A DNA stretch of 53,901 bases from Azospirillum sp. TSO22-1 (GTDB lineage Bacteria; Pseudomonadota; Alphaproteobacteria; Azospirillales; Azospirillaceae), in contig NZ_LGQZ01000068.1 of the NCBI RefSeq assembly GCF_003116015.1, forward strand, positions 1 to 53,901, in the 5' to 3' direction. Made by a program: the position numbers and the translations under genes. This document shows positions 1 through 7,569 of this stretch, piece by piece; position 1 is the first letter of the stretch, and each line of letters opens with the position of its first letter. The notes below the pieces were generated by a model. That model was not told where the DNA came from and did not search any database. It worked only from the letters and a program-made list of their open reading frames with translations.

Positions 1-426
1 CGGGGGGGGGGCCCCCGCCGGTACGCTGATCAGGTCGCCGCGCTCGCAGCGCACCCGGTACACCTTGCGTTCCAGATGCAGGAAGAAGGTGCCGGAACCG
101 GCGACGAAGAAGCGCGCCTCGTCCTCGGTGTGGGTGTGCTCGGCCAGGAACTTGGCGCGCAGGGCCTCCAGGCCGGGGGTGTCGGGCGTCACCCGCACCA
201 CGTCGAAGGACTGGAAGGCGCGGTGCAGCTTCAGCCGTTCGATCGCCTCGCCGTAGACGGCAGAGACCGCCGCCTCGTCGGCGTCGGCCGGCAGCTCGGT
301 GGTGGCGTCCCACCGCTCGAACAGGACGCCGGCGTGGGCGAGGTGCGCCGACACCACCAGCGGGTCGCTGGTCTGGACGTCCGCCGTGGCCGGGTCGGTG
401 TCCCAATGGATGGCGAGGCTGGTCAT
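1..426 (-). CDS. mtnD: Acireductone dioxygenase (ARD), 3' end outside window
   Basis: Cupin-fold dioxygenase of the methionine salvage pathway, acting on the acireductone made from methylthioribose; the metal (Fe or Ni) decides the product. The reverse strand from the ATG at 424–426 reads MTSLAIHWDTD and later the ARD signature EHTHTEDEARFFVAGSG, which supplies the first two His and the Glu metal ligands. About 142 codons are visible and the C-terminus runs off the window. Just before the edge the frame reads SVPAGAPPP, where the family normally has PAGTPHW with the last His ligand. This coincides with a C/G homopolymer at bases 2–16, so it is probably an edge or sequencing fault rather than a real loss. 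A weak GGGAAA lies upstream of the ATG, and the gene follows the MFS gene by 52 nt. Identification is firm; the C-terminus is unknown. Confidence 0.9.
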   Translation of the reverse strand, partial: MTSLAIHWDTDPATADVQTSDPLVVSAHLAHAGVLFERWDATTELPADADEAAVSAVYGEAIERLKLHRAFQSFDVVRVTPDTPGLEALRAKFLAEHTHTEDEARFFVAGSGTFFLHLERKVYRVRCERGDLISVPAGAPPP

Positions 427-478
427 GCGTCCGTTTCCCTACTGATTGGACATAGAATGCCTTCTCGTGCATTCCTTT

Positions 479-1669
479 TCAATGGCGCAACCGCAGCGCG
501 ATCAACGCCGCCGCCCCCAGCATGGCGCCGACCAGCGCCGCCACGCCGCCCCAGCCCATCCCCGTCCAGAACCAGCCGCCGGCGTAGCCGGTCAGCGTCG
601 CCCCCATGTAGTAGCTGAACAGGTAGATGGCCGAGGCCTGGGCACGCGCCGTGCGGGCGCGCTGGCCGATCCAGCCGCTGGCGATGGTGTGGGCGCCGAA
701 GAAGGCCATCGTGAACAGGGTCAGCCCCGCCACCACCGCCGGCAGCGAGTCCGGCAGCATCAGCGCCACGCCCGCCAGGTTCAGCAGCACCGCCGCCAGC
801 AGCACCCGCCCGTTGCCGTGCCTGGCCGCCCGCGCCCCGAACCACGGCGAGGCCACCGCCCCCGCCACGTAGACCAGGAACACCGCGCCGGCCACCGCCG
901 GCCGCAGCTCGAACGGCGGAGCCGCGAAACGGAAGCCCACGTAATTGTACAGCGTGATGAAGGCGCCCATGATGAGAAAGCCGACGGCGAACAGCCCGCG
1001 CAGCGTCGGGTCGGCCAGATGCCCGCGCCACGCCGCCGCCAGCCCGCTCAGGCCCGCCGGCCGCCGCACGAAGCGCCGGGAGGCCGGCAGCCCGGCCCAC
1101 AGCCAGCCCGCCGCCGCCAGCCCCAGCACGCCAACCGCCGCCATGGCGACGCGCCAGTTCGCCACGTCGGAGACCAGCGCGGTCAGCACGCGCCCGCACA
1201 TGCCGCCCAGCGCCGTGCCGCCGATGTACAGCCCCATCATCAGCCCGGTCGATCGCGGCTCGACCTCCTCGCCGATGTAGGCCATGGCGACGGCCGGCAG
1301 GCCGGCGAGCGCCGCACCCTCCAGCGCCCGCACCGCCAGCAGCGCGTGCCAGCCCGGCACCAGCGCGCCGACCACGCCCAGCGCGCCCGACGCCAGCAGC
1401 GAAGCGACCATCACCGCCTTGCGCCCCAGCGAATCCGACACCGCCCCCGCCACCAGCAGCGCGAACGCCAGCATGCCCGTGGGCAGCGACAGCGCCAGGG
1501 CGGACTGCGCCGGGCTCACCCCGAACTCGGCGGCGAACTCCGGCATCAGCGGCTGCACGCACCACAGCGTGGCGAAGGTCGAGAACCCCGCCACCGCCAG
1601 CGCCCAGCGTGCCCGTCGGAACGCCGGGGTGCCGGCAACCAGAAACCCGCTCTCCTCGCCGCCCGTCAC
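479..1669 (-). CDS. MFS transporter, YnfM-like exporter
   Basis: Twelve-helix major facilitator protein of about 396 residues, probably an inner-membrane proton-coupled exporter of small molecules; the substrate is not deducible. The protein has the early segment FATLWCVQPLMPEFAAEFGV, the MFS loop 2–3 motif as DSLGRK, and the GGMCGR segment typical of YnfM-type proteins. The frame stays open far upstream, but the GTG at 1667–1669 is preferred: it has a GGAG six bases upstream, and the protein then begins VTGGEESGFLVAG just ahead of the first helix. It lies upstream of mtnD on the same strand and is divergent from the RHH gene. Coupling to methionine salvage is only positional. Confidence 0.85.
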   Translation of the reverse strand: MTGGEESGFLVAGTPAFRRARWALAVAGFSTFATLWCVQPLMPEFAAEFGVSPAQSALALSLPTGMLAFALLVAGAVSDSLGRKAVMVASLLASGALGVVGALVPGWHALLAVRALEGAALAGLPAVAMAYIGEEVEPRSTGLMMGLYIGGTALGGMCGRVLTALVSDVANWRVAMAAVGVLGLAAAGWLWAGLPASRRFVRRPAGLSGLAAAWRGHLADPTLRGLFAVGFLIMGAFITLYNYVGFRFAAPPFELRPAVAGAVFLVYVAGAVASPWFGARAARHGNGRVLLAAVLLNLAGVALMLPDSLPAVVAGLTLFTMAFFGAHTIASGWIGQRARTARAQASAIYLFSYYMGATLTGYAGGWFWTGMGWGGVAALVGAMLGAAALIALRLRH

Positions 1670-1803
1670 CGCGTGCTCCGACCTCGTCCGTGTGCGGCGC
1701 AGTGTGGGCAGCGGCGCCCCGGCTGTCCAACGGAAGGGATCTGCGCTCCGGTGGGTGCAGCCATGAGCGGCCGCCAGCACGCTTGCCAATGCGGCAGTTA
1801 TCG

Positions 1804-1819
1804 ATGTACCAATGTACCA
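1804..1819 (+). promoter_or_regulatory. Tandem 8-bp direct repeat, candidate RHH operator
   Basis: ATGTACCA occurs twice in perfect tandem (1804–1811 and 1812–1819), between the MFS gene and the divergent ribbon-helix-helix-like gene. Exact 8-bp periodicity is the arrangement used by MetJ/Arc-type RHH repressors on DNA. The repeat is directly visible; its use as an autoregulatory operator is inferred. Confidence 0.45.
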
Positions 1820-1837
1820 TAAATGGCGAGGCGCATC

Positions 1838-2092
1838 ATGATCGTCGAACGCGTGCAGACGGGCGTCCGGCTCGAGAAGCGGATGCTGAAGGTCCTCAAG
1901 GCCCTGGCCGAATACAAGGACATGAGCCTCGGCGACCTGCTGGAGGGCATCGTGCTGCACGCCTTCGAGGGGCGGTGCGCGTTCGGCCCGGAAACGCAGC
2001 AGACCATCGCCGAGCTCAAGCGGATCTACGGCCTCGATCTCACCGCGGCCGACAGCCACGCCTTGCGGGACGAGGAGGGAGGACAGGCATGA
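1838..2092 (+). CDS. Small ribbon-helix-helix-like DNA-binding protein
   Basis: A protein of 84 residues starting MIVERVQTGVRLEKR. The N-terminal strand (VQTGVRLEKRML) followed by two helices (VLKALAEYKDMSLGDLLEGIVLHAFEG) fits the Arc/MetJ/CopG ribbon-helix-helix fold, so a homodimeric DNA-binding role is likely. An alternative ATG at 1823 has no Shine-Dalgarno; the ATG at 1838 has GCGAGG seven bases upstream and is preferred. The stop overlaps the start of the following SRPBCC gene (ATGA), indicating translational coupling. A tandem 8-bp repeat lies just upstream. The fold assignment is from sequence pattern only; the target genes are unknown, most simply its own operon and perhaps the divergent MFS gene. 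Confidence 0.65.
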   Translation: MIVERVQTGVRLEKRMLKVLKALAEYKDMSLGDLLEGIVLHAFEGRCAFGPETQQTIAELKRIYGLDLTAADSHALRDEEGGQA

Positions 2093-2544
2093 CCGGTTCC
2101 ACGCACATCGAGCGCCGCCACGCCATCGTGGTGGACGCCCCGGCCGACCGGGTGTTCCCCCTGCTCACGCCGCTCGGCGAGCGGCGCTGGGTGGCGGGGT
2201 GGGAGCCGGAGTTCCTGCACCCGCCCTCCGGCGACACGCAGGACGGCATGGTCTTCCGCACCGGCCATGGCGGCGAGACCACGCTGTGGAGCTGCGTGCG
2301 CTGGGAGCCGGAGCATCACCGCGTCCGCTACGCCCGCGTGACGCCGGGGTCACGCTTCGGCTTCGTCGATGTGGCCTGCGACGCGGCCGGTCCAGGGCGC
2401 ACCCGCGCCACCATCGCCTACGCCTACACCGCCCTCTCCGACGCGGGCGCCGCGACGCTCGCCGCGCTGACCGACGACGCCTTCCGCGCCATGATCGACG
2501 GCTGGAAGCCATTGCTGGAAGCGTGCCTGCGCACGCCGGCCTGA
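2089..2544 (+). CDS. SRPBCC (START-like) family protein
   Basis: A 151-residue protein, MTGSTHIERRHAIVVDAPADRVFPL..., matching the SRPBCC/polyketide cyclase-like helix-grip pattern: an N-terminal strand, the VDAPADRVFPLLTPLGERRWV segment, a central aromatic-rich beta sheet (WVAGWEPEFLHPP, TTLWSCVRWEPEHHRVRYARV) and a long C-terminal helix (LAALTDDAFRAMIDGWKPLLEA). Such proteins bind hydrophobic ligands in a central cavity. No catalytic residues can be assigned, so the ligand is unknown. It overlaps the preceding RHH-like gene by 4 nt and ends 8 nt before a convergent minus-strand gene, so it is the last gene of a two-gene unit. It may be a ligand sensor working with the RHH protein, but that is speculation. 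Confidence 0.75.
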   Translation: MTGSTHIERRHAIVVDAPADRVFPLLTPLGERRWVAGWEPEFLHPPSGDTQDGMVFRTGHGGETTLWSCVRWEPEHHRVRYARVTPGSRFGFVDVACDAAGPGRTRATIAYAYTALSDAGAATLAALTDDAFRAMIDGWKPLLEACLRTPA

Positions 2545-2552
2545 CCGGCGCG

Positions 2553-3269
2553 TCAGTCCAGCGCCAGCAGCGGGCGGAAGACCTGCTCCATGCCGGTCTC
2601 GTGCCGCCCGACCTTGGACAGGTTGCCCGGCGTGACGTTGACCGCCTTGAGGATGCGGCGGGTGACGCGCCCCTCCTCCACGTCGAAATCCAGCACGCTG
2701 AACGCGGCGTAGTCCTGATCGAAGCTGCCCACCGCCGACAGCCCGGCGCCGCAGGCCCAGGACAGCAGCAGCCGGTTCACCCCGTCGTGCGCCGCCAGCA
2801 GCAGATGGGTCCAGTCCGGTTCCGCCAGCCACCGCTCCAGCGCCGCGACGACGCGCGCCCGCACCTCGGCAATCACGTCGCCCCCGGCGAAGCGGGCGCC
2901 GGGGAGGTGCGCGCCATCGAAGCCGTAGAGGTAGGCCGCGGTTCGTTCTTCCTTCGGAATCAGGCGGTAGCGGCCGGCGCGGATCTCCAGGAAACCGGGA
3001 TCGTCCTCCACCGCCAGCCCGCGCCCGTCCGCCACGATCTCCGCCGTCTCGCGGGTGCGCGGCAGGCCGGAGCAGACGATGCGGCCGAACGGCACGTCCC
3101 GCAGCGCCTCGGCCGCCGCGCGCACCTGCGCCCGCCCCTCGTCGGTGAGCGGCGCCGTCTTGGGGTTCAGCGGCTGCCCGGCGGGGTCGTAGTACGACAC
3201 GTGTCCGTGCCGCATCAGCACGACGCGCCGCCGCGCCGCGGTTCCCGCCAGCGGCGTGAAGGCGGTCAT
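2553..3269 (-). CDS. Histidine phosphatase family protein
   Basis: A 238-residue protein of the phosphoglycerate-mutase-like histidine phosphatase superfamily. The catalytic RHG motif is at residues 20–22 (VVLMRHGHVSYYDP), a conserved Arg lies in CSGLPRTRETAE, and the second catalytic His is in LLLAAHDGVNRLLL. The ATG at 3267–3269 overlaps the stop of the upstream DUF6285 gene (ATGA), so the two are translationally coupled. It is the last gene of an operon of SDR, acyl-CoA dehydrogenase, APH-like kinase and DUF6285. In human ACAD10 a HAD phosphatase domain is fused to the same APH–ACAD pair; this protein could be an unrelated-fold counterpart that removes phosphate from a stalled intermediate. 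That role is inference. Confidence 0.85.
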   Translation of the reverse strand: MTAFTPLAGTAARRRVVLMRHGHVSYYDPAGQPLNPKTAPLTDEGRAQVRAAAEALRDVPFGRIVCSGLPRTRETAEIVADGRGLAVEDDPGFLEIRAGRYRLIPKEERTAAYLYGFDGAHLPGARFAGGDVIAEVRARVVAALERWLAEPDWTHLLLAAHDGVNRLLLSWACGAGLSAVGSFDQDYAAFSVLDFDVEEGRVTRRILKAVNVTPGNLSKVGRHETGMEQVFRPLLALD

Positions 3270-3607
3270 TTCTGCAGATACTTGGGATTGGAGACCACCA
3301 GCCGCGCGCGGGTGATCTCCCACAGCACCGGGCGCAGTTCCGCGCTGCCGTCGAAGCGGCCCTCGTCGATCGCCGCGCACAGCCGGCGCGACAGCGTGTC
3401 GGCGTCGCCCTCCTCGCCCAGCAAGCGCCTCAACGCCTCGGCCGGGCCGGCGGCGCCCTTCAACTCGCGCTCGGCGATGGACAGCGCGTTGGCGATCATC
3501 AGCGCCGGGAAGCGCTGCTCCGCCGGCACGGCGGGCAGCAGCACCTCGCGGAAGGTCTTCAGCGCGATCTCCACGAGTCCGCGGGCGTCCGGCTGGTCGA
3601 TGCTCAT
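3266..3607 (-). CDS. DUF6285 / LvaB-like small protein
   Basis: A 113-residue helical protein starting MSIDQPDARGLVEIALKTFR. The start ATG (3605–3607) has GGAGGA at good spacing; longer in-frame starts extend into a palindromic repeat and are rejected. The pattern (ALKTFREVLLPAVPAEQRFPALMIANALSIAEREL and a C-terminal YLQK) fits the DUF6285 family, small proteins found next to APH-like kinases and ACAD11-like dehydrogenases. In Pseudomonas putida a small protein of this kind (LvaB) is needed for the kinase LvaA to phosphorylate 4-hydroxyvaleryl-CoA. By analogy this protein probably partners the APH-like kinase encoded upstream. It overlaps the phosphatase gene by 4 nt and is separated from the kinase gene by palindromic element A. 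The family call is from memory and was not searched. Confidence 0.75.
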   Translation of the reverse strand: MSIDQPDARGLVEIALKTFREVLLPAVPAEQRFPALMIANALSIAERELKGAAGPAEALRRLLGEEGDADTLSRRLCAAIDEGRFDGSAELRPVLWEITRARLVVSNPKYLQK

Positions 3608-3622
3608 GCGCTCCTCCATCAT

Positions 3623-3751
3623 CCCTCTCCCGCCCCGGGAGAGGGTGGCCGTGCAGCGGCCGGGTGAGGGTGAAATCAAGGATCCTTGGACTTGCCCTCA
3701 CCCTCCCGCTCGTTCCGAGCAGGCCCCACCCTCTCCCGGGGCGGGAGAGGG
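3623..3751. repeat. Family-1 extragenic palindrome, copy A
   Basis: A GC-rich element of about 129 bp bounded by CCCTCTCCCG...CGGGAGAGGG palindromes at each end, with the central palindrome CAAGGATCCTTG at 3677–3688 and smaller hairpins between. It fills the gap between the DUF6285 gene and the APH-like kinase gene and ends 2 bp from the kinase stop codon. The same core recurs at 30074, 38796 and 45904. Confidence 0.9.
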
Positions 3752-3753
3752 GG

Positions 3754-4782
3754 TTATGCCTCCAGGGAATCCAGGTGCAGCAGCAGGTCGTGCTCGATCT
3801 CCGGCAGCATGCGGCCGGTCAGCGCCAGTTCCAGCGACGGCTCGGTGCCGGAGGTGTGGCGGCACCCCTGCTGGATGGCGATGGCCGCCCAGCGCAGGTA
3901 GGCCGACGCCTCCCAGTACGCCACCCGCACCGGATCGACCCGGCGCCCGGCCGTCTCCTCGTAGCCGGCGTAGAGGTCGGCGCGGTCGGCGATGCCCCCC
4001 GCCTCGCGGTCGGACCGACCGAAGCGCCAGGAGCGTGCGCAGAACCAGCCCAGATCCTCCATCGGGTCCGACCAGCCGGCGAACTCCCAGTCGAGGATCG
4101 CCGTCAGCCCGCCATCCTTCACCAGGTAGTTGCCGGTGCGGTAGTCGCGGTGGCACAGCACCAGCTCACCGGGCGGCGGCGCGTTGACCTCCAGCCAGCG
4201 CAGCCCGTAGGCGAGCACCGGGTCGCGCTCCGCCACCTCGCCGGCCCACTCCCGGTACAGGCGGGCAGCGTCCAGCGCCGGCCCGCGCTCCGGCCGCGGC
4301 AGGAATTCCAGTCCCGGCGTGCTCGGCCGCACATAGTGCAGCTTGCCCAACTGCCGCCCGAGTTCGCGGGCCAGTTCGCGCTGCGGCTCGTCGGTCTTGA
4401 CCACGCGGAAGCCGGCCGCGACGCCCTCGGCCCGCCGCATGACGTAGAAGGCACGGCCGAGCAGCCCTTTGTCCTCGCACGCGACGATGGGCTCCGGCGC
4501 CGCCACGCCGGCCGCGAAGGCGGCGCGCAGCACGGCGAACTCCTGCGCCTTGTTCAGGCTGGCCGACACCTCCATGGGCGGCGCGGCGCGCAGCACCACC
4601 GCGTGCCGCCCGTCCAGCCGCCCGCCCTGCACGGCCAGCGTGAGCGCCAGATTCTCCGAAATGGCGCCGCCGCTCAGCCGGCTGACGTCGTCGACGGCGA
4701 CGCTGGTCGCGCCCAGCTGTTCCGCCAGCCATGCCTCAAGCCGCGGCCGCGTCTCCTCGTTGATCAGCCCGCTCATGCTCAT
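3754..4782 (-). CDS. APH-family phosphotransferase, LvaA/ACAD11-kinase-like
   Basis: A 342-residue protein with the aminoglycoside-phosphotransferase (APH/choline kinase) fold: an N-terminal ATP lobe, the Brenner motif HRDYRTGN at residues 211–218 holding the catalytic Asp, and the metal-binding DWE beginning at 231. It starts MSMSGLINEE; the first ATG (4780–4782) overlaps the stop of the acyl-CoA dehydrogenase gene by 4 nt. In human ACAD10/ACAD11 an APH domain is fused to an acyl-CoA dehydrogenase, and in P. putida LvaA is a separate kinase that phosphorylates 4-hydroxyacyl-CoA. Translational coupling to an ACAD gene, plus a DUF6285 neighbour, makes that role much likelier than antibiotic resistance. 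The exact chain length of the substrate is unknown. Confidence 0.85.
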   Translation of the reverse strand: MSMSGLINEETRPRLEAWLAEQLGATSVAVDDVSRLSGGAISENLALTLAVQGGRLDGRHAVVLRAAPPMEVSASLNKAQEFAVLRAAFAAGVAAPEPIVACEDKGLLGRAFYVMRRAEGVAAGFRVVKTDEPQRELARELGRQLGKLHYVRPSTPGLEFLPRPERGPALDAARLYREWAGEVAERDPVLAYGLRWLEVNAPPPGELVLCHRDYRTGNYLVKDGGLTAILDWEFAGWSDPMEDLGWFCARSWRFGRSDREAGGIADRADLYAGYEETAGRRVDPVRVAYWEASAYLRWAAIAIQQGCRHTSGTEPSLELALTGRMLPEIEHDLLLHLDSLEA

Positions 4783-5975
4783 CCCCAGCTCCAGAAGCCG
4801 TCGCCTTCCTTCAGGTAGAAGCCGCTGAGCACCATCTTGTGCACCTCGGAGGCGCCGTCCACCAGCTTGGCCTGCCGGGCGTAGCGGTAGATCCACTCCA
4901 GCACCGTGTCCTTGGAATAGCCGCGGGCGCCGCACAGCTGGATGGCGGTGTCCGCCGCCTTGAACAGCGTGTCGGCCATCAGCACCTTGGCCATGGACAG
5001 CTCCTTCTTGGCGAAGCCGCCCTGGTCCAGCGTCCACGCCGCCTTCATGACCATCAGCCGGCCCAGCTCGATTTGCATCGCCGCGTCGCCGAGCATCCAC
5101 TGCACGCCCTCGTGCTGCGCCAGCGTCATGCCGAAGCTCTCGCGCTCCTTGACGTAGGCCCCGGCGATCTCCAGGCAGCGCTTGGCCAGCCCGGTCCAGC
5201 GCATGCAGTGGGTCAGCCGCGCCGTGCCCAGGCGGATCTGCGTCACCTTGAGCCCGTCGCCGACGTTCATCAGCACGTTCTCGCCGGGGATCTCCAGCCC
5301 GTCGAACGCCATCTCGCAGTGGCCGCCGTGCTCCTCCGGCCCCATGATCGGAATCCGGCGCACCAGTTCCCAGCCCGGCTGGTCCTTGTCGAACAGGAAG
5401 GCGGTCAGCCCCTTGCGCTTGTCGTCGGATGTGCGGGCAATCAGGATGAAGTGCTGCGCCCCCTCGGCCCCGGTGATGAACCACTTGCGCCCGTGCACCA
5501 CCCAGCGGTCGCCCTTGCGCTCCGCCGTCGTCAGCATCATCGAGGGATCCGAACCGCCGCCCGGATGCGGCTCGGTCATGGCGAAGGCGGAGCGCACCTT
5601 GCCGTCGATGATCGGCTGCAGCCAGCGCTCCTTCTGCGCCTCGGTGCCGACCTTGTTGAGCACCATCATGTTGCCGTCGTCCGGCGCCGAGGAGTTGAAG
5701 CACACCGGCCCGAAGATCGAGCGGTTCATCTCCTCGTAGCAGGCCGCCATGCCGACCACCGGCAGCCCCTGCCCGCCGCGTGCCTTCGGCATCTGCAAGG
5801 CCCATAGCCCCGCCGCCTTCGCCTTGGCGCGGAGATTTTCCAGCGCCGGCAGGGCGATCATCCCGTGCTCGTCCCAGTTGGCGCGATCCGCCTCGACCGG
5901 GAGGATCTCATCGTTCACGAAGGCGCGCACGCGGCGGCGGTAGTCGTCGATCTCGGGCGACAGGGCGAAGTCCAT
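4779..5975 (-). CDS. Acyl-CoA dehydrogenase, ACAD11/LvaC-like
   Basis: A 398-residue flavoprotein of normal acyl-CoA dehydrogenase length. It has the N-terminal helical domain, the FAD/substrate-binding stretch FAMTEPHPGGGSDPS with WFITGA, and a C-terminal domain ending near LVDGASEVHK. At the position where many family members have a catalytic Glu (YEGTSQ-type motif) this protein has Asp (about D373), as I recall for ACAD10/ACAD11-type enzymes. In that branch the enzyme acts on 4-phosphoacyl-CoA, eliminating phosphate on the way to a 3-hydroxyacyl-CoA. The ATG at 5973–5975 leaves 12 nt after the SDR stop, and its 3' end overlaps the kinase gene. A plain beta-oxidation role is the alternative. 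Confidence 0.88.
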   Translation of the reverse strand: MDFALSPEIDDYRRRVRAFVNDEILPVEADRANWDEHGMIALPALENLRAKAKAAGLWALQMPKARGGQGLPVVGMAACYEEMNRSIFGPVCFNSSAPDDGNMMVLNKVGTEAQKERWLQPIIDGKVRSAFAMTEPHPGGGSDPSMMLTTAERKGDRWVVHGRKWFITGAEGAQHFILIARTSDDKRKGLTAFLFDKDQPGWELVRRIPIMGPEEHGGHCEMAFDGLEIPGENVLMNVGDGLKVTQIRLGTARLTHCMRWTGLAKRCLEIAGAYVKERESFGMTLAQHEGVQWMLGDAAMQIELGRLMVMKAAWTLDQGGFAKKELSMAKVLMADTLFKAADTAIQLCGARGYSKDTVLEWIYRYARQAKLVDGASEVHKMVLSGFYLKEGDGFWSWG

Positions 5976-5987
5976 GGGTGTCTCCGT

Positions 5988-6755
5988 CTAAAGCGAACTG
6001 ACCAGATGCCCGCCGTCGGCGGCGATCACCGAGCCGGTCATGAAGGACGAGGCGTCGGAACACAGCAGCAGCAGCGGCCCGTCCAGCTCCTCCAGCTGAC
6101 CGAGCCGGCGCTGCGGCACGCGCTTGATCAGCGCCTGCCCCGCCTCCGAGGCGAAGAAATCACGGTTGAGGTCGGTCTCGATGTAGCCGGGGCACAGCGC
6201 GTTGACGCGGATGCGGTGCCGCGCCAACTCCAGCGCCATCGCCTTGGTCAGCTGGATCAGCCCGGCCTTCGAGGTGACGTACGGCGCCACCTGCCCGGCC
6301 ACCCGCAGCCCGAGGATCGAGGCGACGTTGACGATGCTGCCGCCGCGCCCGTGCTCGCGCATGGCGCGCGCCGCCTGCTGCGCCACCAGGAAGCAGCCCT
6401 TGAGGTTGGTGTCGAGCACGCCGTCCCACTCCGCCTCCCCGATGTCGAGGACCGGCTTGGTCAGCGTGGTGCCCGCGTTGTTGACCAGGATGTCCAGCCC
6501 GCCCAGCCCCTCGGCGGCGTCGGCCACCGCCTCACGCACCGAGGCGGCGTCGGTGACGTCCATCGGCACGGCCACCGCCTCGCCGCCGTCGCGCACGATG
6601 TCCTCGCGGACGCGCTCCAGGCTCTCGATGCGCCGCGCCGCCAGCGCCACCTTGGCGCCGGAACGGGCCAGCACCTGCGCGAAATGCCGCCCCAGGCCGC
6701 TCGACGCCCCGGTCACCAGCGCGGCGCGGCCGGTCAGGTCCACCTCGAAGCTCAC
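5988..6755 (-). CDS. SDR-family oxidoreductase, FabG-like
   Basis: A 255-residue classical short-chain dehydrogenase. The cofactor motif TGASSGLG is at residues 15–22, NNAG follows in the middle, and the active-site YxxxK appears as PYVTSKAG, with CPGYIETDLN afterwards. The GTG start at 6753–6755 has GGGGAGG at a spacing of six. It is the first gene of the ACAD/APH/DUF6285/phosphatase operon and could correspond to LvaD, which in P. putida reduces levulinyl-CoA to 4-hydroxyvaleryl-CoA; a 3-hydroxyacyl-CoA dehydrogenase role is the main alternative. The divergent tetR gene and a palindromic operator lie immediately upstream. Confidence 0.85.
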   Translation of the reverse strand: MSFEVDLTGRAALVTGASSGLGRHFAQVLARSGAKVALAARRIESLERVREDIVRDGGEAVAVPMDVTDAASVREAVADAAEGLGGLDILVNNAGTTLTKPVLDIGEAEWDGVLDTNLKGCFLVAQQAARAMREHGRGGSIVNVASILGLRVAGQVAPYVTSKAGLIQLTKAMALELARHRIRVNALCPGYIETDLNRDFFASEAGQALIKRVPQRRLGQLEELDGPLLLLCSDASSFMTGSVIAADGGHLVSSL

Positions 6756-6799
6756 GGTTTGCCTCCCCTGCTTCCGCGCCGTTTCCGCTGGAAAAATCG

Positions 6800-6813
6800 A
6801 GCGAGCGCTCGCT
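6800..6813. promoter_or_regulatory. Perfect 14-bp palindrome, candidate TetR operator
   Basis: AGCGAGCGCTCGCT is perfectly palindromic and flanked by A/T tracts (AAAAAT on the left, ATTTTAT on the right). It sits in the divergent gap between the SDR operon and the tetR gene, where a TetR-family repressor would block both promoters. The site is visible; the binding is inferred. Confidence 0.6.
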
Positions 6814-6855
6814 ATTTTATGCGGGCGCGCCGGGCGGCGCAACAGGAGAGACGGT

Positions 6856-7569
6856 ATGGGCACGCTGAACGAATTCCAGTCCGGCCGGGACCTGTCGATG
6901 GAGGGTCTGTGCACCCGCCTGCTGGAGCGCCATCGCGAGATCGTCCGCATCAAGAAACCGCACGTGGCGGTCGCCAACCTCGCCCGCATCGTCGAGACGA
7001 CGCTGACCATCGCCAACCGCAAGGGCTTCCATTCCATGAGCCTGCGCGATCTGGCCGAGGGCTCGGGCCTCAGCATGGGCGGGCTCTACGCCTACTTTGA
7101 CGGCAAGGAGACGCTGCTGATGATGATCCTCGACACCGTGGCGGCGGCGGTCGACGAGGTGCTGGGCGCCCCGCCGCCGGACCTCGCGGGCGATCCGCGC
7201 GCCCGCCTGCGCTGGCTGCTGGAGACGCACGTCTATCTGACCGAGGCGATGCAGCCCTGGTTCACCTTCGCCTACATGGAAGCCAAGGCCTTCCCCCAGG
7301 CCGGCCGCGACGCCGCGACGCGCAGCGAGCTGGCGACCGAGGCGCTGATCGCCGACATCCTGGCCGACGGCGTGGCGCGGGGCGTGTTCCGGGTGGCCGA
7401 CGTGACGATGACCGCCGCCCTGGTGAAGCCGCTGCTGCAGGACTGGTACGTCAAGCGGAGCAAGTATCGCCGCCGCGGCGTGACGCCCGAGCGGTACGCG
7501 CGCAGCGTGATCGCCTTTGTCGAGGCGGCCGTCACCCCTCCGGCGGATCGAAGCCCGACAGCACCTTGA
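6856..7569 (+). CDS. TetR/AcrR-family regulator of the SDR–ACAD–kinase operon
   Basis: A 237-residue TetR-type repressor. The helix-turn-helix reads HSMSLRDLAEGSGLSMGGLYAYFDGKETLL, preceded by a rather long N-terminal arm of about 45 residues; the C-terminal ligand domain follows. The ATG at 6856 has AGGAGAG upstream. It is divergent from the SDR operon with a palindrome between them, so it very likely controls that operon in response to an acyl-CoA or acid ligand. Its 3' end overlaps the 3' end of the convergent second TetR gene by 38 bp. Confidence 0.88.
   Translation: MGTLNEFQSGRDLSMEGLCTRLLERHREIVRIKKPHVAVANLARIVETTLTIANRKGFHSMSLRDLAEGSGLSMGGLYAYFDGKETLLMMILDTVAAAVDEVLGAPPPDLAGDPRARLRWLLETHVYLTEAMQPWFTFAYMEAKAFPQAGRDAATRSELATEALIADILADGVARGVFRVADVTMTAALVKPLLQDWYVKRSKYRRRGVTPERYARSVIAFVEAAVTPPADRSPTAP

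Noticed and set aside
3754..4782. APH-family gene considered as an aminoglycoside resistance determinant
   Set aside because: Translational coupling to an ACAD11-like dehydrogenase and a DUF6285 gene points to acyl-CoA metabolism.
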